Below, piece after piece: positions 14,524 to 19,439 of a DNA stretch of 19,439 nt. The position numbers were made by a program, and so were the translations under genes. Source of the stretch: Planctomycetes bacterium GWF2_50_10 (lineage in GTDB: Bacteria > Planctomycetota > Phycisphaerae > Sedimentisphaerales > GWF2-50-10); contig MHYB01000076.1 in assembly GCA_001824635.1 (NCBI GenBank), positions 1-19,439 on the forward strand, given 5' to 3'. The notes under the pieces were generated by a model that was not told where the DNA came from, did no database searches, and saw nothing but the letters and a program-made list of their open reading frames with translations. The first letter of the stretch is position 1; each line of letters starts with the position of its first letter.

Positions 14524-15138
14524 CTACATCCAAGTCGCCGCATTCGGCTCGTACTTGTGCTCTTCGATGTTATGTTTGCCCACCGGATTTTCCCCCTTAG
14601 CCATTCGCGATTTGAGCACCGCCTCCTGCAGCATCGTCGTGAACTCGTCGGCTTTTTGTGAGCCGATCAACAGCCTGTGCCCGTTTGCAAACTCAAGCTG
14701 AACGCCCCTGTTGCCGCTTACGTTATATGCCCGCCCATGTTTGCTTATCCTGATGCCATAACCCTTGAATTCGCTCAAAGGCTGGTACGTCCTGGGATAA
14801 ATAAGTGTAATATCGTCGAAATCAACCTTGCGGAATCTCCAGTGCAGCGGAAAAAATCTCACATAAAGCCCGTCACTTTCCAGCCGCGTCTCAAGCTTGG
14901 CACAAACCAGCACCAGGCTAACGAAAATATTGAGCATTATCCCAAGTATCGAAACCGGCAACGCCCACCCCGGCCACGGATCCTCGCTCCCCTCGAGCAT
15001 CGGCCGCAGTATCATATGCCCCTCAAGCCCGATCGCCACCACAAAAAGGATCACAAAAGGCATCGTAAGCACTAGCGAAAACCGCTGAACTTCACTGAAC
15101 AGCAGTTTCGGTTTTTCTATTGTGTCTTTTTCGGCCAC
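14524..15138 (-). CDS. Membrane protein with two helices and a PH-like domain
   Basis: The 204-residue protein has two transmembrane segments (about 22-44 and 58-81) followed by a cytoplasmic domain with ETRLESDGLYVRFFPLHWRF, then FDDITLIYPRTYQPLSEFKG, GYGIRISK, YNVSGNRGVQLEF and HRLLIGSQKADEF. This strand pattern (variable strands ending in G-V-x-L/V, then R-x-L/x-I-G-S-x) is typical of bacterial PH-like domain proteins of the DUF6141 kind. I assign it by pattern, not by search. The start is a GTG at 15138, preceded by AAAGGTAAG at a slightly long distance. The C-terminal tail of about 30 residues is polar. It stands alone, 131 nt from the thioredoxin gene on the same strand. No function is known. 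Confidence 0.75.
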   Translation of the reverse strand: MAEKDTIEKPKLLFSEVQRFSLVLTMPFVILFVVAIGLEGHMILRPMLEGSEDPWPGWALPVSILGIMLNIFVSLVLVCAKLETRLESDGLYVRFFPLHWRFRKVDFDDITLIYPRTYQPLSEFKGYGIRISKHGRAYNVSGNRGVQLEFANGHRLLIGSQKADEFTTMLQEAVLKSRMAKGENPVGKHNIEEHKYEPNAATWM

Positions 15139-15269
15139 TAATTGCTTACCTTTGTTTTAAAAACCACATCATATTTTTACCTTTTTATAACAAAAAGGGC
15201 AATACAATTCGGTTCATTACCATGTTTTGCGTCACAAACCCAAAACTCAAAACTCTTCTAAAATTTCTT

Positions 15270-15809
15270 TTACCTCTTCCTTACTGATCCCCCTTGCGTC
15301 GCTTTTCGCAAAATCCCGCCGTAATCTATATAAAAGCCCGTCGGAATCACGTCCGCCAGCCCGAAAGGTTCAGGCAATTCCATTTCGCCAACCCCCGCCG
15401 TAACGTAATTTATCCCCCTTGCCCGCGCAAAATCCCGCACAATCTCCATATTCTCACCGGAAATTGCCACAATAGCCAGCTTATCCCCCATCTCTTTTTG
15501 TAATTCGATCAACCCCGGTATTTCGGATATGCACGGCCCGCACCACGTCGCCCAAAGCACCAGCACCACTGGTTTTCCATTAAATTCGCTTAATCGCCGA
15601 CTTTTCCCCTCCACATCAGTGAACTCGAAATCCGCCGTCGGCTTGCCCCAGTATTGCTCATAAGCCCAGCCCCATCCCACCCCAGGAACCTCCGCACCGT
15701 ACCATTTCCACAAAATTGCGGCAATTACAATCGCAGCAAACACCAAAACAAGTACTCCCAACCACCTGACACCCCCCTGATACCCCCCACTTTTCTGTAT
15801 ATTTTCCAC
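15270..15809 (-). CDS. Membrane-anchored TlpA-type thioredoxin, C-terminus apparently frameshifted
   Basis: TlpA/ResA-like proteins reduce or oxidise protein disulfides outside the cytoplasmic membrane. The product (179 residues from the chosen start) has a transmembrane anchor (about 16-33), an AhpC/TSA-like core beginning near PTADFEFTDVEGK, the redox motif WATWCGPC (C90, C93) and the cis-Pro region VIPTGFYIDYGG. The open frame continues to 15860, but GTG at 15809 has AGGAG 8 nt upstream (15818-15822), whereas the longer start would overlap the divergent promoter at 15828-15856. In the annotated frame the end is GGSVRKR-stop. One extra G in the G5 run (15289-15293) would instead give GGISKEEVKEILEEF-stop (to 15247), a normal final helix of this fold. 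I regard the gene as an indel variant or a sequencing error. Confidence 0.85.
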   Translation of the reverse strand: MENIQKSGGYQGGVRWLGVLVLVFAAIVIAAILWKWYGAEVPGVGWGWAYEQYWGKPTADFEFTDVEGKSRRLSEFNGKPVVLVLWATWCGPCISEIPGLIELQKEMGDKLAIVAISGENMEIVRDFARARGINYVTAGVGEMELPEPFGLADVIPTGFYIDYGGILRKATQGGSVRKR

Positions 15810-15827
15810 TTTGCGCACTCCTAAACG

Positions 15828-15856
15828 TTGACAAATTTCACTACCCGTTTTAACAT
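15828..15856 (+). promoter_or_regulatory. Sigma70-like promoter of the coiled-coil lipoprotein/rnpA run
   Basis: A perfect TTGACA (15828-15833), 17-nt spacer and TAACAT (15851-15856). The start would be near 15863, about 31 nt before the GTG at 15894, leaving room for the GGAG SD at 15882-15885. It may drive the whole downstream run, since no other clear promoter is seen before rnpA. Confidence 0.7.
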
Positions 15857-15893
15857 ACATCCTTTGAAATAATATGTTTATGGAGATTTACCA

Positions 15894-17513
15894 GTGCAAT
15901 CATACACACCATTCTCTAAATCCGCAATCGTCCTCCTAACCCTTACAATCCTAACTTGCACCTCCTGCCGAGAAAATCCGCAGCGCGCCGCCCAGAAACA
16001 GGCCGCAAAAGCCGTTTCCGCCGCCCTTCAGACCTACCAGCGAACCTCCAGCTTCGAAGAGGCTCAGAAAGAGCTCCAAAACCTCGATGCCGAAGCTGCC
16101 GGCCAGGACACTGCCATTTTCCTCAAAGCCGGGTTCTCCTATACCAAGGCCTCAACCCTTCAGACCCAGCTTCCCAACACCCGCAAACAGATCGAGAACA
16201 ACATCGCGGCCCTGTCCAAAACACTAGATAAGATTTCCGGCCTTGGTCTCGAAACCGCCGAACTCAACGCCGCAGTAAACTCCCACAAAGAAGCTATCGA
16301 CTCCATTACCGCCCAGCTAAAAGGCACCGAATCACAGCCCGGCCTTTCAGACCAGGCTCACGAGCTTGAAAACGAACTTGCCCGCCTCCAGGAACAAAAA
16401 GCCGGCCTCGACAACCAGGCCAAGCAAACCCAGGATCAGGCCAACAAGCTCCAGCGAGACTCCGCCGATCTCCTTCGCAAAGCTCAGTCCGCCCAGGGCG
16501 ATGAAAAACTCAAACTCCAGCAGCAGGCCTACGCCCTGCTTTCTGGCGAAAATGGTGGTACCAGCCAGGCAAAAATACTTGCCCAATCCCAGGGTTTTGC
16601 CGATCAGGCCGCTGCTATACAAAGCAGGATAAACGAGGTCCAGCCCAAGCTCAAATATCTCCAAGACGCGATCACTGCCGCACGCGAAAAACTCACGCAG
16701 CTCGAAAACGCGACACTCGTAACTGATGCCCAGGCCCGCATGGCCCAGATCGAAACCGAGCTTGCCGAATTATCGAAACAGGCGCAGGATCAACTTTCAA
16801 CAGTCCTCCAGGCAAAGCAGGATTACGAAAAAGCATTTACCGAAATCTCCGGCCTATACACCGATGCTGCAAATGGCTTCAAATCCTCGTCCAGCCAGGC
16901 TATGGACCAGCTTGCTAAAATTGCACAGGCCGACGCCTCCTTCCGGTCGGCACTGCTAACCTCCGACTACGCCATTTCGCTAAATCACATCGCTGCCCGC
17001 CTGGCCGTACTTCCCCAGATCGAGGGCGTCAGTGATTCAGCAAATGCCGCAACCGAGCAGATAGCTTCTGCCGCATCCGAGATGATCTCAAAGGCCATCG
17101 AAGATTACAATGATTCAGCAAATACCTATGACCGCATCCGTGCTCGCCAGGAACTCGGCAAGACAGTCAAGTCTGCCCAACTCCTCGCCCTTGACCAGAT
17201 GGCCCAGCTTGCTGTTACCAGCGAGCGATCTCAGGTCGCCGCAGACGCATTAGCTCGCGCAAAAGAACTCATCGACGAGCAGATCGAAACCGACCGGTCC
17301 TTCATTGATACTCCCCCAGCCAAGTTATATTACCAGCTCAGCGGCACAACACCTCCTCCTCCGCCCGTCGCCCCCGACACCAATGCCCCTGCCGCAGATG
17401 AAGATGAGTCCTCAACCCCGGCCGAGGCAAATGCTATAACTGAGCCAAATTCGCCCGATACAAATTCCGCCTTGGAAGAGGTGCCCGATGCCAATGCCGA
17501 GCCGAGTATTTGA
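15894..17513 (+). CDS. Coiled-coil probable lipoprotein with Pro/acidic tail
   Basis: The 539-residue protein begins with a signal-like segment (hydrophobic 11-23) ending in TCTSC; C25 could be lipidated, although the residue at -3 is Cys rather than the usual Leu. Most of residues 30-450 is helical and Gln/Ala/Glu/Lys-rich, with long heptad-like stretches (for example LENELARLQEQKAGLDNQ and LKYLQDAITAAREKLTQLEN). The N-terminal part (AKAVSAALQTYQRTSSFEEA) and the part near 330-450 resemble helical-repeat packing. The last 65 residues are Pro-, Asp- and Glu-rich with recurring Asp/Glu-x-N-A/S. I recognise no family. An envelope spacer or scaffold role is inference. GTG start with GGAG SD 8 nt upstream. 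Its stop overlaps a possible early TTG of the rnpA frame. Confidence 0.8.
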   Translation: MQSYTPFSKSAIVLLTLTILTCTSCRENPQRAAQKQAAKAVSAALQTYQRTSSFEEAQKELQNLDAEAAGQDTAIFLKAGFSYTKASTLQTQLPNTRKQIENNIAALSKTLDKISGLGLETAELNAAVNSHKEAIDSITAQLKGTESQPGLSDQAHELENELARLQEQKAGLDNQAKQTQDQANKLQRDSADLLRKAQSAQGDEKLKLQQQAYALLSGENGGTSQAKILAQSQGFADQAAAIQSRINEVQPKLKYLQDAITAAREKLTQLENATLVTDAQARMAQIETELAELSKQAQDQLSTVLQAKQDYEKAFTEISGLYTDAANGFKSSSSQAMDQLAKIAQADASFRSALLTSDYAISLNHIAARLAVLPQIEGVSDSANAATEQIASAASEMISKAIEDYNDSANTYDRIRARQELGKTVKSAQLLALDQMAQLAVTSERSQVAADALARAKELIDEQIETDRSFIDTPPAKLYYQLSGTTPPPPPVAPDTNAPAADEDESSTPAEANAITEPNSPDTNSALEEVPDANAEPSI

Positions 17514-17581
17514 TTGCTGCCTTGCCCAGTGAGCAGGGTTTCTATCATTATTACCAGGCAATAGCACCGATATTTATATTA

Positions 17582-17944
17582 TTGGCTCAGCACGAAAAAC
17601 AATTTGGTTTCCCAAAAACAAGGCGGCTTGTAAAAAACGAGCAGTTCAGGGCCGTCATAGCCCTGCGAAAACGTGCATCCGATGGCAGGTTAACAATTTA
17701 TGCCGCACCGAACGGCCTTGATTTCGCCCGTATCGGCATAAGCATCGGCAGATCCTCCGGCTCGGCCGTTTTCAGGAACCGCTTCAAACGCCTCGTTCGC
17801 GAGGCTTTCAGGAAAAATAAAGAGAATATCCCTGCTGGTCGCGATTACGTAGTAACACCCGGGCCGCGACTTGAAGCAAACCCGGCTTGGGCCGATATTC
17901 AGGATTCGCTTCTGGCCCTTGCGGATTTAAGCAGTAAAAAATGA
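17582..17944 (+). CDS. rnpA: Ribonuclease P protein component
   Basis: RnpA is the protein subunit that assists RNase P RNA in maturing tRNA 5' ends. The product carries FPKTRRLVKNEQFRAV near its start, the central strand LTIYAAPNG, and the RNA-binding signature AVFRNRFKRLVREAFR followed by DYVVTPGP. The usual RNR motif appears here as FRNRFKR. The frame is open back to a TTG at 17510 that overlaps the previous stop (TTGA), giving 144 residues. I chose the TTG at 17582 because it yields 120 residues, the usual size, and the extra N-terminus is unlike RnpA. Neither start has a good SD, so this is uncertain. rpmH, the usual upstream neighbour, is absent. The stop overlaps yidD by 4 nt. Confidence 0.88.
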   Translation: MAQHEKQFGFPKTRRLVKNEQFRAVIALRKRASDGRLTIYAAPNGLDFARIGISIGRSSGSAVFRNRFKRLVREAFRKNKENIPAGRDYVVTPGPRLEANPAWADIQDSLLALADLSSKK

Positions 17945-18153
17945 AAACAATATTCCTGTTTCTGATACGATTATATCAGTTCTGCCTTTCGCCCCTCTTG
18001 GGCGGCAGGTGCAGGTTCGTCCCAAGCTGCTCAAATTACGCCGTCGATGCCATAAACACCTTCGGCCCAGTAAAAGGAACCCTGCTGGCCCTGTGGCGAA
18101 TATTGCGGTGCAACCCATTCTCAAAAGGTGGTTACGACCCGGTGACAAAGTAA
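17941..18153 (+). CDS. yidD: Membrane protein insertion efficiency factor YidD
   Basis: The 70-residue protein is a full-length YidD: an N-terminal amphipathic helix MKTIFLFLIRLYQFCLSPLL, then the conserved GRCRFVPSCSNYAVDAI (21-38), KGTLLALWRILRCNPFSKGG and DPV near the end. The three cysteines of the core (24, 30 and 57) are in family positions. YidD sits at the inner membrane and aids YidC-dependent insertion. Its start overlaps rnpA as ATGA (17941-17944), the classic rnpA-yidD coupling. yidC does not follow; instead a small MerR-like gene begins in its stop codon. Confidence 0.95.
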   Translation: MKTIFLFLIRLYQFCLSPLLGGRCRFVPSCSNYAVDAINTFGPVKGTLLALWRILRCNPFSKGGYDPVTK

Positions 18154-18407
18154 TGCCGACAGATTTGCTGCAAATTGGCCCGGCCTCAAAATCAGCAGGT
18201 GTCTCGACACAGACCCTGCAATACTATATCATGGTGGGACTCTTGGAGCCTACCCAGGTTACAAGTACCGGAAGAAGGCTCTTCGACGCAAAAGCGATCG
18301 AAAAGATCAAGCTTATTAAAAGTTTAAATGCAAGCGGCTATCCCCTCAGGGCGATCCGCGAATTGTTTATAGATCAGGAAAGATCACGGAAAGGAACTCT
18401 CCCTTGA
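18153..18407 (+). CDS. Minimal MerR-type HTH protein
   Basis: The 84-residue protein is nearly only a MerR DNA-binding domain: IGPASKSAGVSTQTLQYYIMVGLLEP (8-33) corresponds to the winged-helix start (I-x-x-x-A-x-x-x-G-V-S-x-x-T-L-x-x-Y), followed by TGRRLFDAKAIEKIKLIKSLNASGYPLRAIREL. It lacks the long dimerisation helix and effector domain of normal MerR proteins. The frame is open upstream to 18009, inside yidD, but the ATG at 18153 shares one base with the yidD stop (TAATG) and has GGTGA at 18141-18145 as SD. The stop overlaps the next TTG start (TTGA). It may autoregulate this run or act as a local transcription factor; no operator palindrome could be seen. Confidence 0.82.
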   Translation: MPTDLLQIGPASKSAGVSTQTLQYYIMVGLLEPTQVTSTGRRLFDAKAIEKIKLIKSLNASGYPLRAIRELFIDQERSRKGTLP

Positions 18408-19363
18408 GCGATTACGATGCCATTCAACGAAGGCGGAATCTGATAGTAGGTCTATTTGTCATTGTCGGTGCCTGTGCCCTGGGCTGGCTCATCTTCAAAT
18501 TCGGCGATCTCCCCACCGCCGTCAGCGAAATCCGCTCTTACGAGATCTACGCCCAATTCCCCGAAGCCCCCGGCGTCGAACAGAACACCCCCGTCAGGCT
18601 CGCAGGCTACCAGGTCGGCTCGGTGATCGCTGTAGAACCGCCCCGCATCATGCCGGATCTCAATACTGGCCAGAACTATCACCAGACTATCGTAGTTATC
18701 GCCATAGATAAGCGTTATAATAACATCCCATCAAATGTAAATGTCAAGCTCATGAAACGCGGCCTGGGTTCAAGCTACATCGAACTCGATTACGAACCAA
18801 ACACACCCAAATTGCGTTTGGACCCCAACATGCCAGAATCCATCTACCTCTTTAATGGCGCACGCCTTCAGGGTTCCACAGGCATGACAAGTGAATTCTT
18901 CCCCGAAGAAAGCCAGCGTAAACTCGAAACTTTGATAACTTCACTGAACTCGCTCATCCTCAACGCAAACAAGATCGTCGGCGACATGGATAACCAGAAA
19001 AATATCCGCGAGTCACTCGCCGGCCTTAGTGATGCCACTAAGCAGGCAACCGCCACGCTCAAGGAAATAGAAAAACTCTCTTCCTCCGGCACCGATGCCG
19101 TCTCCAGTGCAAATAACAATATCGGCAAAGTCACCGACGCCCTCGTCACCACCAGCTTCGAACTTAGCCAGACCATGGCCGAATTTAAAACCATGCTCCA
19201 GAATGTGAATAAAGGACAGGGTTCCGCCGGCAAGTTTATCTATGACGCAAGCCTTTACGAAAATCTCTCGGATGCCACAAAGGAACTCCAGCTTGCCATG
19301 GATGAATTAAAAGCCCTCATCCAGCAGTCACGCCAGACAGGTATCCCGCTTAAATTAAAATAA
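18404..19363 (+). CDS. mlaD: MCE/MlaD family lipid-transport protein
   Basis: MlaD-type proteins are the periplasmic, membrane-anchored substrate-binding part of lipid ABC transporters that maintain the outer membrane. The 319-residue product has one N-terminal transmembrane helix (about 12-32) and an MCE domain (about 45-132) containing FPEAPGVEQNTPVRLAGYQV (52-71), the family signature, and KLMKRGLGSSYIELD near its end. Residues 165-319 form a long helical region, as in MCE proteins with extended C-termini. The TTG start at 18404 overlaps the MerR-like stop by 4 nt and has AAAGGA as SD. MlaF/MlaE-like partners are not in the window; one may follow beyond the right edge. RBS and frame agree throughout. 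Confidence 0.9.
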   Translation: MSDYDAIQRRRNLIVGLFVIVGACALGWLIFKFGDLPTAVSEIRSYEIYAQFPEAPGVEQNTPVRLAGYQVGSVIAVEPPRIMPDLNTGQNYHQTIVVIAIDKRYNNIPSNVNVKLMKRGLGSSYIELDYEPNTPKLRLDPNMPESIYLFNGARLQGSTGMTSEFFPEESQRKLETLITSLNSLILNANKIVGDMDNQKNIRESLAGLSDATKQATATLKEIEKLSSSGTDAVSSANNNIGKVTDALVTTSFELSQTMAEFKTMLQNVNKGQGSAGKFIYDASLYENLSDATKELQLAMDELKALIQQSRQTGIPLKLK

Positions 19364-19399
19364 TTGCCCGCATTCGCGATCTTGGCGATCGGAGTTGAT

Positions 19400-19439
19400 A
19401 TGGATCTCCCCGTGGATACGCTTTTACAGTTCATCCAGG
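19400..19439 (+). CDS. Start of a further gene, cut by the window edge
   Basis: ATG at 19400 follows GGAG (19391-19394) at 5 nt and opens MDLPVDTLLQFIQ, running off the edge. The frame also extends up to a TTG at 19364, right after the mlaD stop. Too short to identify. Confidence 0.4.
   Translation, partial: MDLPVDTLLQFIQ

Noticed and set aside
15810..15860. Longer start (ATG at 15860) for the TlpA-like gene
   Set aside because: It overlaps the divergent promoter, and an AGGAG-preceded GTG exists at 15809.
18009..18152. Upstream extension of the MerR-like reading frame
   Set aside because: It lies in another frame of yidD, which is clearly coding.

Overview
The window most resembles a planctomycete, probably an anaerobic Phycisphaerae/Sedimentisphaerales-type lineage. 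This is inference from gene style: a PilM-type operon with Gly-Met-Pro tracts, long secreted and coiled-coil proteins, degenerate short-word repeats between genes, and several genes that seem to lack leaders. No taxonomic marker was searched. No phage, transposase, CRISPR array or resistance gene is visible. The layout is chromosomal and mostly housekeeping with a few lineage-specific genes.

Left part (1-4980): a fumarase/tartrate dehydratase beta subunit on the minus strand with no alpha subunit beside it; a small two-helix membrane protein; then a strong sigma70-like promoter, a tRNA-Thr(CGU), larE starting only 3 nt after the tRNA, and a DUF503 gene. A GH2 beta-mannosidase-fold protein follows under its own promoter. 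Both of its catalytic glutamates are replaced, so it is probably a pseudo-enzyme.

Centre (4985-10632): a minus-strand operon with a GAAA-loop terminator at its end. It runs from a PilM-PilN fusion through a PilO-like protein to a 635-residue membrane-anchored protein. Together these look like the inner-membrane platform of a type IV pilus or type II secretion-like machine. Two of the three proteins carry Gly-Met-Pro tracts. A palindromic intergenic repeat lies upstream.

Right-centre (10711-15809): mtaB (tRNA methylthiotransferase), an MITE-like structured repeat, a secreted protein with two PPC domains and a probable six-bladed propeller, a repeat-filled gap of about 500 bp, a PH-like membrane protein, and a membrane-anchored TlpA-type thioredoxin whose C-terminus appears frameshifted in a G5 run.

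Right end (15828-19439): a TTGACA-type promoter precedes a long plus-strand run: a coiled-coil probable lipoprotein, rnpA, yidD, a minimal MerR-type HTH protein, an MCE/MlaD protein and the start of one more gene. From rnpA to mlaD the genes overlap by 1-4 nt, which implies coupled translation of RNase P protein, a membrane-insertion factor, a small regulator and an envelope lipid-transport subunit.
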